A DNA stretch of 64,000 nucleotides. It comes from an uncultured Prevotellaceae bacterium (GTDB taxonomy: Bacteria; Bacteroidota; Bacteroidia; Bacteroidales; Bacteroidaceae). The notes under the pieces were generated by a model, which did no database searches, was not told where the DNA came from, and worked only from the letters and a program-made list of their open reading frames with translations. The translations under genes and the position numbers were made by a program. The stretch lies in assembly GCA_902784615.1 (NCBI GenBank), contig CACZVN010000005.1:32862-96861 (forward strand). The letters run 5' to 3'. Positions 38,236-51,552 of the stretch are shown here, one piece after another. Positions within the stretch are counted from its first letter, which is position 1; every line of letters starts with the position of its first letter.

Positions 38236-39358
38236 GATGACTAAGATAAACATTGTGAAGGTAGGGATGCTTCTGTTGGGAGTGCTTGCATTTGCATCTT
38301 GCTATAATTCGGAGAAGGAGTTCCCGGACTATGAAGGAGGTACAACAGCCTACTTCGCCTACCAGTACCCGGTACGTACACTCGTACTTGGCAACGATAT
38401 CTATGACAATACGCTCGATAATGAGCACAAATGCCGGATATGGTCAACGATGGGCGGTGCATACGGTGGCCGTGATGCCGTGGTTGATATCGTCGTAGAT
38501 GAGTCGCTTTGCGACAACCTCTGGTTTGTGGATGAAGGTGGAAACCCGTCCTATAACGTGAAACCGATGCCGACATCATACTATAGTCTTGCCTCTAATA
38601 GCATTCCATACAATGGTAATTCGCGTGGCTATGTAGAGGTGCAGTTCACTGATGCCTTCTTCAACGATCCCAAAGCCATTGAGGACACTTATGTCATCCC
38701 ATTGGTGATGACAAAAGCCACCGGCATTGACCATATTTTCACTGGTACACCGCGTGAAGGCCTCTCTCCCTCTCGTACGAATACGGAGGACTGGGATGTG
38801 CTTGCCAAGGACTATGTGCTTTACCTCGTGAAGTATATGAACCCCTGGCAGGGGAAATACATCCGCCGCGGTGTTGACAATGTAACGGAAAAGGGTGTTA
38901 CCACAACGGTTGTCCGCAAGGATTTCTCGTTGATTAACACTGACCGTGAGCACTACACAGAGAACCCTGTGAACCAGAATGACGAAGTTTGTGGCATTAC
39001 GACCAAGAATATGACACAGGCCATCTTCCCTATGTCGTTCAAGACCTCTGGTGCTTCCATCGCCTGTAACCTCATCCTTACTTTCAATGGCAACCAGTGT
39101 ACCATTACCACAGACGACGAGAACGTGACAGCCTCAGGCTCTGGGGAATTCATCGTCAATGGCACGGAGAAGCCGGAATACAAGGACTACCAGTGGGGAA
39201 GCAACAACGGAGAGCCTGTTCAGCGTGACATCCTCCGTCTGGCCTACGACGTGAAATTCAGCAACAACGATATTCAGGTATCGACCACCGATACGCTTGT
39301 TGTCCAGACGCGTGAGTCGAACAAGAAGGAATTCTTCTCACCTAAATACGTGAAATGA
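38234..39358 (+). CDS. xusE: Surface glycan-binding lipoprotein, DUF1735-type (XusE-like)
   Basis: 374 residues from ATG 38234; the frame extends into the upstream SusD gene, but this start gives a lipoprotein signal (GMLLLGVLAFASC, Cys23). Residues about 30-190 fit the DUF1735 (BT_3987 N-terminal) beta-sandwich: TTAYFAYQYPVRTLVLG, AVVDIVVDESLCDN and YVIPLVMTKATG. The rest (KYIRRGVDNVTEKG to DTLVVQTRESNKKEFF) fits the DUF4361-type domain often joined to it. Proteins of this kind next to xylan SusC/D pairs act as surface glycan-binding proteins. The symbol follows the Prevotella bryantii xus order; actual xylan binding is inferred. Confidence 0.78.
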   Translation: MMTKINIVKVGMLLLGVLAFASCYNSEKEFPDYEGGTTAYFAYQYPVRTLVLGNDIYDNTLDNEHKCRIWSTMGGAYGGRDAVVDIVVDESLCDNLWFVDEGGNPSYNVKPMPTSYYSLASNSIPYNGNSRGYVEVQFTDAFFNDPKAIEDTYVIPLVMTKATGIDHIFTGTPREGLSPSRTNTEDWDVLAKDYVLYLVKYMNPWQGKYIRRGVDNVTEKGVTTTVVRKDFSLINTDREHYTENPVNQNDEVCGITTKNMTQAIFPMSFKTSGASIACNLILTFNGNQCTITTDDENVTASGSGEFIVNGTEKPEYKDYQWGSNNGEPVQRDILRLAYDVKFSNNDIQVSTTDTLVVQTRESNKKEFFSPKYVK

Positions 39359-39387
39359 AATTAGGAAATAGTAATTAGATATTAATA
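39356..39387 (+). repeat. 7-bp tandem-like units before the GH10-like gene
   Basis: TGAAATT, AGGAAAT, AGTAATT, AGATATT, AATA then ATG: degenerate 7-bp period from the stop codon to the start at 39388. Confidence 0.5.
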
Positions 39388-41070
39388 ATGATGATTACCA
39401 AGAAATATAGAAGACTTTTGATAGGTATATCATTTATCATTTGTCATTTGTCATTTAGCGTAGCGCTCACTTCCTGTGCCGACTATAATGTGACAGACGA
39501 TTTCAAGGCAGACCCTGATCCGTCTTATGTGGAGCCATACAAGGACCTGAATCCTGTGAAGTCGTATATTGACAGGAACCAGTATCCTAACCTGACTCTC
39601 GGTGCTACGCTCAAGGTGGCTGAATACAATAAACAGGAACTGGCTCATGCTGCAGCGATGACCAATTTCGACAATCTCGCATTCGGTAGCACGCTGATGT
39701 CGGGAAGCATCGTCAATGCCAAGGGTGTGATGAACTTCCTCGACATGAAGGATCTTCTTGACCATGTGCAAGAAATAGGCGGCGAGGTATTCGGCAGCCC
39801 TCTCTTTGCCAATGCCAACCAGGCCGACGACTGGTTGAAAACGCTGACGGCCCCTATTGAAATCCCTGTAGATTATGTAGAAGGAAAGGCGGTCAACTTT
39901 AACGACATGAGCGTAGGTGCATACAATGGTACTATTGAGAAAGGTAATGCTGCTATCGTCAAATACGATGATCAGAATGTGCTCCAAATTTCTGCGATGT
40001 CCAGTGTTCGCATCATTGAAGGTTTCGATGTGGATCCTTTGGCCAAATACACTACGACATTCTGGGCTAAGGCTGATAAGGATATTACTTTTGATATCAA
40101 TTTCTCCGGTACTCCTGTGGAAGGAAGCGGCTCTAACGGAAAATGGGCGCTTAAAAAGGGGAAATGGTCAAAGTTTGTAGTGGAGGCCCAGAGCGCAGAA
40201 GGAGAAACCGATGGTTACTTGCGAATTGAAACGGCTCGTGGTATCACTATCAATATCCAGAAGGTGGAGGTAGGCTACTATCCAGATAACCACCGTCCAC
40301 AGACTGCCCAGGAGTTGAGCGACACCATCAACTATGCTGCCAAGGCATGGTGTGAGGGTGTGATGAAGATCAATGCCGGCCGTATCCAGTCATTTGACCT
40401 TATTGATGAGGCTATTGACTCCAAGGCTGAACTGGCTAATGGTATGCTCGACCTCAAGCACGCTACCGATAAGATTTACTGGCAAGATGTGCTTGGCAGT
40501 GAGAACTATGCTCCAGTGGTATCAAAGGTGGCAAAAGCAGCATATGAAGCGTATGAGGGCGATCCCGCCGCATTGAAGTTCTTTATCAGCGAAATAGGTC
40601 TAGAGAATCAGAAGAAGTTTGAAAGTCTTAAATACTGGATAGGTGTTTGGGATAAGAACGGTGCTAAGATTGACGGTATCAATGCCAAACTTAGTCTCAT
40701 TTATAGCGAGGATAAAGCGACTCAGGATGCCAACGTAGCGTCTCTGAACAAACTCCTTGAAAACCTGGCTTCTACAGGAAAGTTGATTCGCCTCTCTAAT
40801 TTCGATATCGTCTATCGGGATGCTGAAGGTGCAAATGTTGCCGCAAAGGACATTACAGAATCACAGCGCCAGCAACTGGCCGACTACTATGGCTATGTGA
40901 TCAAGAGTTATATGGCCAAGATTCCGAATGACATGCAGGCTGGTATCTGCAAGGGAAACATGGCTGATACAAGTGACCCCGTTGGTCTCTGGTCTATCGA
41001 CAGCAAGAGCAAGGATTGGGTACGCAATGCCACCTATAAGGCATTCTGCGATGCACTCAGTGGAAACTAA
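39388..41070 (+). CDS. GH10-fold surface lipoprotein with lost catalytic residues
   Basis: 560 residues, lipoprotein signal (Cys30 in VALTSCADYN). It has the GH10 layout with a CBM4-like module inserted (about 160-310: FDVDPLAKYTTTFWAKAD, GYLRIETARGITINIQKVEVG), as in xylanases at this position of xus clusters. Compared with the active GH10 at 23281-25464, the catalytic blocks are degraded: TAENDWK is replaced by AFGSTLMSG, and RGHCLCWHSQ by GEVFGSPLFANANQ. VVNEA is DLIDEA (Glu341 kept, Asn to Asp), and the nucleophile block ITELD is LSNFD (Asn471). It is probably a xylan-binding protein rather than an enzyme. ATG 39391 is an alternative start. Confidence 0.82.
   Translation: MMITKKYRRLLIGISFIICHLSFSVALTSCADYNVTDDFKADPDPSYVEPYKDLNPVKSYIDRNQYPNLTLGATLKVAEYNKQELAHAAAMTNFDNLAFGSTLMSGSIVNAKGVMNFLDMKDLLDHVQEIGGEVFGSPLFANANQADDWLKTLTAPIEIPVDYVEGKAVNFNDMSVGAYNGTIEKGNAAIVKYDDQNVLQISAMSSVRIIEGFDVDPLAKYTTTFWAKADKDITFDINFSGTPVEGSGSNGKWALKKGKWSKFVVEAQSAEGETDGYLRIETARGITINIQKVEVGYYPDNHRPQTAQELSDTINYAAKAWCEGVMKINAGRIQSFDLIDEAIDSKAELANGMLDLKHATDKIYWQDVLGSENYAPVVSKVAKAAYEAYEGDPAALKFFISEIGLENQKKFESLKYWIGVWDKNGAKIDGINAKLSLIYSEDKATQDANVASLNKLLENLASTGKLIRLSNFDIVYRDAEGANVAAKDITESQRQQLADYYGYVIKSYMAKIPNDMQAGICKGNMADTSDPVGLWSIDSKSKDWVRNATYKAFCDALSGN
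39430..39457 (+). repeat. Four TCATTTR units in a lipoprotein signal peptide
   Basis: TCATTTA, TCATTTG, TCATTTG, TCATTTA encode the hydrophobic core (SFIICHLSF) of the GH10-like lipoprotein signal. Confidence 0.85.
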
Positions 41071-41128
41071 TGAAATCAAATTTAACTTTTTTATTCATCT
41101 TTAATTATTAATCTAAATTGTTTCTATT

Positions 41129-43330
41129 ATGAAGAAAATTTTTACTCTAATCGCGCTTTTGGCTTTCTTCTTGGGAGCAAAAGCTGAAGAGGTTGTCGAT
41201 GTAGAAGTTGACCTCACAACAGTTACTGCCGACACATGGCAACATGGTTGGGTTGATGAAAACAATGCTTTGCCGTACCTCTCATTTGATAGTGACGGTC
41301 TGCATTTCCACAACGAGGAGGCGAAGTCTCTGAGGTATGAAATCCAGTTCCAACCGTTCCCAGGCGTTTCTAATTTGGATAATGATGCGTCGTACACTAT
41401 CACTATTAAGATTAAGGGCTCGGTTGCAGGAGGAGTTGACGCTTTTTTCTCAGGTTCTAGTGCTCCTGGTACTATGAATGTCACGACAGACTGGCAGACT
41501 TTGACATTTGAAGGTTGCATGAACAATCCTAACGACCAGTACTTTGCTAATAGTGGTTCTATACTCATCCAGTGTGGTGACTATGTAGGTGACTGGTGGA
41601 TTTCCTATGTAAAGATTACTCATGAGGAAAAGGAAAGTTCACGCCCAGTTGAATGGCTCCAATTGATCACCAATGGTGATGCTGAGACAGCATGGCCAGA
41701 ATGGTCTCTTGAGAAGAACGATGAGGGAATCAACGTGAACTGGAGAGGTGACCGTGCTCCTGAAATCTGTGCATGGGATTTGACCATGGGTACCAATTCT
41801 GGTGACACTGGCGCAGATGGCTCATTAGATGGCAGAGCTCGTCCTTATCCCGCTACTATCGAGGCTGAAGAAGGAAATGAGAGCAACCACGTATTTGCCG
41901 TTCATGTCGAGCAGATTGATAAGATTGATGATGACAATTCTATCCAGTGGTCGAACCAGTTCTGGATCCAGGCTCCAAAGGAGATGAAGGCAGGCACAAA
42001 GGTTCACCTGAAATTCCGTTATAAGGCAGAAAAGGCTTGTAAAACTAATACCCAGATTCACAAGCAGCATCCATCTGATTACTTACATTATGTAGGTATT
42101 GGTGATGTCAGTTTCACCACAGATTGGCAGGAATTTGATCAGACGGTTACTTTCTCTGATGCACAGGGAGGTGGTTGGTCTGTTGCATTTAACTTGTGCG
42201 CAGATTCAAGTGTTGATACACCTCAGGAGCCCAATGTATTCTATTTCGATGACCTTTCTTGGGAGGTTATGAAGCTTGATGAAGGTTGGTTCGTTGCTTC
42301 TTCTAACACAGCGACTGGTATTGAGTACGACTACGACAATGCTACCGAACTCGTTTATGATGCAGGTGAAGAGGCCTATACAGCCACCGTTGGTACCAAG
42401 GGCAAGAAGGATACATGGGTCAATGAACTCATGATTTCAACTGTTCGCGGTGAAAACGCTGCATTCAAGGGTGCTACTATTAAGCCCACCGGTACTATCA
42501 AGACCGATGATCCTAATAACTGGCTGGACTATACGGCTGGCTCACAGTATAAGATTAAACTTCCCGCAGCCGGTGTTTGGCAGGTCTCCGTTGCTCCTAA
42601 TGAAAATGGAAACGGCGGTCAGGTTCTCTTCTTGCAGGTTGAAGGTGATGCAGCCAAGGAGGCCATCGCTGTCGTTACTAACACAACAGAAGTTGTCGTG
42701 AATGGTTTGGAGCGTGACGACCTGTCGGATACAGCTCAAGGTGATAATCCACAGCGCGAGGAAGAAGGTGGTGCTGGTGAGACTTGGGACAACCAGTTCT
42801 TCATTGTTGCCAACCGTGCATTAGAGGCTGGTGAAGTGACCGTTCTCAAGTTCAAGTATAAGGCTTCTAAGGAGGCTAAGACTACCACACAGTGCCACGG
42901 TGAACCTGGTGGATACATTCACTGGGGTGCTATCGGCGATGTGAACTTCACAACCGACTGGCAAGACTTCGAGAAGGAATTCACTATTCCTAATGAGTGC
43001 GATGGTAAGGGCATGAAGACTATTGCCTTCAACATGGCTGAAATCAAGGAGGCTTGCGACTATGAACTTAAGGACTTCCAGTGGTATCTGAAGTATGATG
43101 AGGAAGGTAAGACTCTGGAGAATCTGATCAACGAAACAGGTTCAGACAACTTCTACGTGAAGGAAGGCGCTGGCACTACTCCTCACGTATTCGGTGAATC
43201 TGGTATCAATACCGTTGTCAATAACGGCAAGAAGACTTCTACCGCTATCTACAACCTCGCTGGCCAGCGTGTATCTAAGGATTACAAGGGCATCGTAGTC
43301 AAGGAAGGTAAGAAGTATATTGTTAAGTAA
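41129..43330 (+). CDS. Secreted multi-module carbohydrate-binding protein
   Basis: 733 residues with a signal peptide (AFFLGAKA-E). There is no hydrolase domain that I can see. Three CBM4/CBM22-like jelly rolls: about 20-170 (LRYEIQFQPFPG, DWWISYVKIT), 175-390 (WSNQFWIQAPKEMKAG, KFRYKAEKA, SFTTDWQEFDQTVTF) and 575-700 (WDNQFFIVANRALEAG, KFKYKASKEAKT, NFTTDWQDFEKEFTIP). The second and third are clearly duplicates. A SusE/F-like stretch lies between (about 395-560). The C-terminus IYNLAGQRVSKDYKGIVV-x5-KYIVK is a short tail typical of secreted Prevotella proteins, possibly a sorting signal. Last gene of the xus-like operon; likely holds xylan at the surface. Confidence 0.75.
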   Translation: MKKIFTLIALLAFFLGAKAEEVVDVEVDLTTVTADTWQHGWVDENNALPYLSFDSDGLHFHNEEAKSLRYEIQFQPFPGVSNLDNDASYTITIKIKGSVAGGVDAFFSGSSAPGTMNVTTDWQTLTFEGCMNNPNDQYFANSGSILIQCGDYVGDWWISYVKITHEEKESSRPVEWLQLITNGDAETAWPEWSLEKNDEGINVNWRGDRAPEICAWDLTMGTNSGDTGADGSLDGRARPYPATIEAEEGNESNHVFAVHVEQIDKIDDDNSIQWSNQFWIQAPKEMKAGTKVHLKFRYKAEKACKTNTQIHKQHPSDYLHYVGIGDVSFTTDWQEFDQTVTFSDAQGGGWSVAFNLCADSSVDTPQEPNVFYFDDLSWEVMKLDEGWFVASSNTATGIEYDYDNATELVYDAGEEAYTATVGTKGKKDTWVNELMISTVRGENAAFKGATIKPTGTIKTDDPNNWLDYTAGSQYKIKLPAAGVWQVSVAPNENGNGGQVLFLQVEGDAAKEAIAVVTNTTEVVVNGLERDDLSDTAQGDNPQREEEGGAGETWDNQFFIVANRALEAGEVTVLKFKYKASKEAKTTTQCHGEPGGYIHWGAIGDVNFTTDWQDFEKEFTIPNECDGKGMKTIAFNMAEIKEACDYELKDFQWYLKYDEEGKTLENLINETGSDNFYVKEGAGTTPHVFGESGINTVVNNGKKTSTAIYNLAGQRVSKDYKGIVVKEGKKYIVK

Positions 43331-43335
43331 GAACC

Positions 43336-43356
43336 ATTACCCTATGGGTAATTTTT
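43336..43356 (+). terminator. Weak terminator after the binding-protein gene
   Basis: ATTACCC-TAT-GGGTAAT followed by four T then A. The short stem may allow read-through into the esterase block, for which I see no clear separate promoter. Confidence 0.55.
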
Positions 43357-43376
43357 AGAACTTTACATTGTTTTTG

Positions 43377-43406
43377 AAAGTCCGGGCTTGTGAAAGTCCG
43401 GACTTT
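43377..43406 (+). other. Stem-loop in the leader of the CE1 gene
   Basis: AAAGTCCGG and CCGGACTTT pair across a 12-base loop that itself repeats GAAAGTCC. It has no T-run and ends 15 bp before the start at 43422, so it may affect translation or RNA processing. Confidence 0.55.
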
Positions 43407-43421
43407 GTAACTGAAATAAAA

Positions 43422-45256
43422 ATGAACTATAAATACATATTATCCTCACTATTCGCTGGCTGGAGCATAATGGCTGCGGCTCAGACGTCAACAGTTTGTA
43501 ATCAGGATGGCACCGTCACTTTCAAGTATAAGAACGACCATGCGAAGGAGGTCCTGGTGGATGTGCAGTTCGCCGGACGCAATCCCATGCAGTATGACGA
43601 GAATACCGGCCTTTGGACGGTAACTCTCGGCCCTGCGGCTCCCGACATGTATCCCTACTGCTTCGTCGTGGATGGCGTGAGCGTGATGGATCCCCAGTGC
43701 GACCAGTACTTCCCCAACGAGGGTTTTAAGAACAGTCTGCTGGAGATTCCCAGTCGTCAGGGCGCACTGGCGCATGACATCAAGGATGTGCCCCATGGCA
43801 CGGTGGATTATATCCATTATTACTCCAAAAGTCTCGGGGCCACCAATCAGGCCATCGTCTGTCTGCCGCCCAGTTATTTCACTGACAAGGAGAAGAAATA
43901 TCCCGTGTTCTATCTGATTAGTGGTACGACGGATACCGAGGAAGTGTATTACAAGGTAGGCCGTGCCAATTATATCCTTGACAACCTCATTGCCGAGGGT
44001 GCAGCCGAGGAGATGATCATCGTGATGCCCTACGGCAACCCCTACAAACTGTTGCCAGCACCGCCTGAGGCGGCAGGTATGCCCCAGACGATGTTCGGGA
44101 AGGATGTGTTTAGTCTGGATCTGGTGAACGACCTGATGCCATACGTGGAACAGCATTTCCGTACGATCAACGATGCCGACCACCGGGCTATCGGCGGTTT
44201 CTCCCGTGGTGGTAACCAGGGATTGTCCAATGGTCTGCACAACCTCGACAAGTTCTCCTACCTGTGCAGTTACAGTTCATTCACCTCGACGACGATCCCC
44301 GGGGTCTATGACAATGCCGACGATACGAACAGCAAGATCCACCTGTTCTGGTTGGGCGTGGGCACGGATGATTTCCTCTATGGTAATGCCCGTGACTATA
44401 TGGAGTTCCTCGACAAGCATGGTATCCGTTCGGTGAAGGAATTTACCCACGACAAGTTCGGTCATACCTGGATGAACGCCAAGTATTTCCTCGACAAGAC
44501 GCTGCGCCTGCTCTTCAAGCCCGAGGCTGCAGAGGCTGCCATGAAGAACGGTCAGCCTGCCCCTGCCGCCACTGGTCAGGAGCAGCAGTTTACGGCTGGT
44601 GTGATGGCCCGGCTGTTCCCCAAACCCATCGTCTCGCCGGAATATAAATACGACAGCATCGTGTTCCGCTTCAAGGCGCCTGATGCCAAGCAGGTGTCCT
44701 TTGTGAGCGAGATGCTCGACCAGCCGCTTGCCATGCAGCGTGACAGCGACGGTATCTGGCAGGTGGAGATCGAGGACCATGTGAACGAGACCTATACCTA
44801 TTATTTCCTTGTGGATGGTACGCCTGTGGCCGATCCGCAGAACATGTACCTTGCCCCCTCGAAGGGTTTCAAGCCCAGCATCTGTGATAATCCTTCCAAT
44901 GTCTATCACTACGCTGCCATGGCTGACATCGAGCATGGTATCGTGAGTTATGACATCACCAAGGGTGAGGCCTCTTATATCCCGGCCTGCTGCGCTGGTG
45001 GCTGCTGCTGTAAGAAAGAGGAGGAGAAACCCGCCATCATCCGCCTCGTGCCTGGCAAGGACGATACGATAGAGAGTTGGTTCAAGATCGGTGGTGCCGA
45101 CGTGATGGCCGACAAACTCATAGCCCAGAAGAAGATCCGTCCTGTGATCATCACGACCAGCGACAAGGGCGAGGCCGTGGCTACCCTGCGTGCCGACGAC
45201 TATAAGACATGGCCTGAGCGCCGTCAGGCATTAGAAAATATCCTATTACAACAGAA

Positions 45257-45260
<4 letters not shown>
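43422..45260 (+). CDS. CE1-type esterase with degenerate second half
   Basis: 612 residues from ATG 43422 (MNYKYILSSLFAGWSIMAAA-Q). Modules: a CBM48/E-set domain (about 25-125), a CE1 esterase (about 130-370) with Ser261 in GGFSRGG and His348 in KFGHTW, then a second E-set domain (about 410-500). The chain then ends in a short remnant that resembles the start of another CE1 domain (IGGADVMADKLIAQKKIRPVIITTSD against VGRANYILDNLIAEGAAEEMIIVMP). Between them is an odd CCAGGCCC cluster at residues 523-530 followed by KKEEE. Likely feruloyl or acetyl-xylan esterase through the first domain. Its stop overlaps the next start (ATGA). Confidence 0.83.
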
Positions 45261-49503
<4,243 letters not shown>

Positions 49504-49512
49504 CAAGATACA

Positions 49513-51543
49513 ATGAAGAAATCATTATTATCAACGATGATGCTGTGTATGGCTACGCTGGCCATGGCACAGCCGGCAGGCGGCTTTGGAGGTTTCCAGA
49601 TGCCTGAAGTGAAGTTAGAGACCTCCCAGCAGTGGAAAGATGTGAACTACGCAGGCGACGATCAGGCCTACCATACCTGTGACATTTACCTGCCGAAACA
49701 GGAGAAAGAGGCCTATCCCGTGGTGATCCATATCTATGGCAGTGCGTGGTTCTCGAACAGCAGCAAGGGCATGGCTGACCTCGGCACCATCGTAAAGGCC
49801 CTGCTTGAGGCAGGCTATGCCATGGTATGTCCCAACCACCGTTCGAGCATGGACGCCAAGTGGCCCGCACAGATCCACGACATCAAGGCCGTGATCCGCT
49901 TCGTGCGCGGTGAGGCCAAGACGTATAAGTTCGATACCTCGTTTATTGCCACCAGCGGTTTCTCTTCTGGTGGTCACCTCTCCTCGACGGCCGCCACGAC
50001 CAGTGGTACGAAGCAGACCAAGGTCGGTACGGTGGATATCGACTTAGAGGGCAACGTGGGCAACTATCTGAACGAGAGCAGTTGCGTGAATGCTGCCTGT
50101 GACTGGTCGGGTCCTATCGACCTGACGAACATGGACTGTGGTGAGGCGATGAAGATGGGCGAGAACAGTCCTGAGGATGTGCTGCTCAACTCGAAGCTCG
50201 CCAAGGAGCCCGACAAGTACCTGAGCCTCAGTGCTACCACCTACGTGGATAAGAACGACCCGCCAGTGATTATCTTCCATGGCGAGAAGGACAATGTGGT
50301 GCCCTGCTGTCAGGGTAAGGAGTTTTTCGAGACGCTGAAGGCTGCTGGTGTGAAGACCGAGGCTACCTTCGTGCCTGAGGGAGGCCACGGCATGGGTATG
50401 TATGCCGAGGAGAACCTGCAGAAGATGGTCAACTTCCTGAATGCCGTGAGAGCACAGGAGGGCTCTGACGTCCCTTTCGTCTATAGTCAGGAGGATACCG
50501 GGGCAGGTCTGGCCCTGCCCGAGATGCCGGCAGCCAGTGAACTGCCTGTCATCAAGGATCTTCCTGATCCGCTGAAAGGCGTGAATGACTTCAGCGACTG
50601 GCAGCGGAAGCGCCATGAGATAGGTGCCCTGATCCAGCATTATGGCATCGGAGAGAAACCTGCCGTCAAGAAGGAGCAGGTGAAGGCCAGGATGGAGGGT
50701 GATACGCTGATTGTAGATGTGACTGTCGGTGGTGAGACGCTGACGCTGCGCTCAGAGATCCGTTATCCCAAGACGGGCAAGGCTCCCTACGCCCTGATGA
50801 TCGGCAGCAGCGGTATCGCCCTGCCCAAGCAGATCTTCGAAGACCGTCCCATTGCTACGATGGTGTTCCGCGAGAAGCAGGTGAATGACTACGGCCAGTG
50901 GGGCCCTCATCACGAGCGTGGTGAGCATAACTTCGACCGTCTCTACCCCCAACTGAAGGACAATGGTGCCTACAGCGAGTGGGCGTGGGGCTTCAGCCGT
51001 CTGATCGACGGTCTGCAGCAGTTAGGTCCTGAGGTGACGAAGATCGACCTGAAGCATATCGGTGTGACGGGTTGTTCGTATGCCGGTAAGATGGCCCTCT
51101 ACTGTGGTGCCTTCGACGAGCGCGTCGCCCTGACGATTGCGCAGGAACCTGGTGGCGGTGGTGCTGCTGCCTGGCGCATCTCGCATCCGCAGGACAGTGT
51201 GGAGAATCTCGACAAGACCGACTATCACTGGTTCTTAGAGAGTCAGTTGACCAACTTCGGCGGTGACAAGGTATATCAGTTGCCCTACGACCAGCACGAG
51301 CTCTGTGCGATGGTTTGTCCGAGGGCTCTGCTCCTGTTGGGTAATCCTGACTATAAGTGGTTGGCTGATGAGGCCATGCTGGTGTCTGCTCAGGCCGCCA
51401 AGAAGGTGTGGGAGCGTTTTGGCATCGCCGACCGTATGGACTGGAGCATCGTGGCCAATCACCCCCATTGTAAGTTGCCTGAGAGCCAATGGCCCATCGT
51501 GGAGTCGTATATCGACCGTTTCTTATTATCCAAACAAGAATAA
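49513..51543 (+). CDS. Fused alpha/beta-hydrolase esterase and CE15-like glucuronoyl esterase
   Basis: 676 residues with a signal peptide (MATLAMA-Q). The N-terminal half (about 35-315) is a lipase/esterase of the BD-FAE/acetylesterase type: IHIYGSAWFSN oxyanion region, Ser151 in SGFSSGG, HGEKDNVVP Asp block and EGGHG His. The C-terminal half (about 360-676) matches family CE15: Ser522 in GVTGCSYAGK, the acidic block AQEPGGGGAAAWR, and a His in NHPHCKLPES. CE15 enzymes split esters between lignin alcohols and 4-O-methyl-glucuronic acid. The usual GCSRxGK motif has Tyr in place of Arg here. The pair would remove acyl and lignin esters before GH115 acts. Confidence 0.85.
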   Translation: MKKSLLSTMMLCMATLAMAQPAGGFGGFQMPEVKLETSQQWKDVNYAGDDQAYHTCDIYLPKQEKEAYPVVIHIYGSAWFSNSSKGMADLGTIVKALLEAGYAMVCPNHRSSMDAKWPAQIHDIKAVIRFVRGEAKTYKFDTSFIATSGFSSGGHLSSTAATTSGTKQTKVGTVDIDLEGNVGNYLNESSCVNAACDWSGPIDLTNMDCGEAMKMGENSPEDVLLNSKLAKEPDKYLSLSATTYVDKNDPPVIIFHGEKDNVVPCCQGKEFFETLKAAGVKTEATFVPEGGHGMGMYAEENLQKMVNFLNAVRAQEGSDVPFVYSQEDTGAGLALPEMPAASELPVIKDLPDPLKGVNDFSDWQRKRHEIGALIQHYGIGEKPAVKKEQVKARMEGDTLIVDVTVGGETLTLRSEIRYPKTGKAPYALMIGSSGIALPKQIFEDRPIATMVFREKQVNDYGQWGPHHERGEHNFDRLYPQLKDNGAYSEWAWGFSRLIDGLQQLGPEVTKIDLKHIGVTGCSYAGKMALYCGAFDERVALTIAQEPGGGGAAAWRISHPQDSVENLDKTDYHWFLESQLTNFGGDKVYQLPYDQHELCAMVCPRALLLLGNPDYKWLADEAMLVSAQAAKKVWERFGIADRMDWSIVANHPHCKLPESQWPIVESYIDRFLLSKQE

Positions 51544-51552
51544 ATGTTGTAT

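Noticed and set aside
33298-39457. Heptamer tracts as a CRISPR-like array
   Set aside because: Units are 7 bp, contiguous and degenerate, with no spacers and no cas genes nearby.
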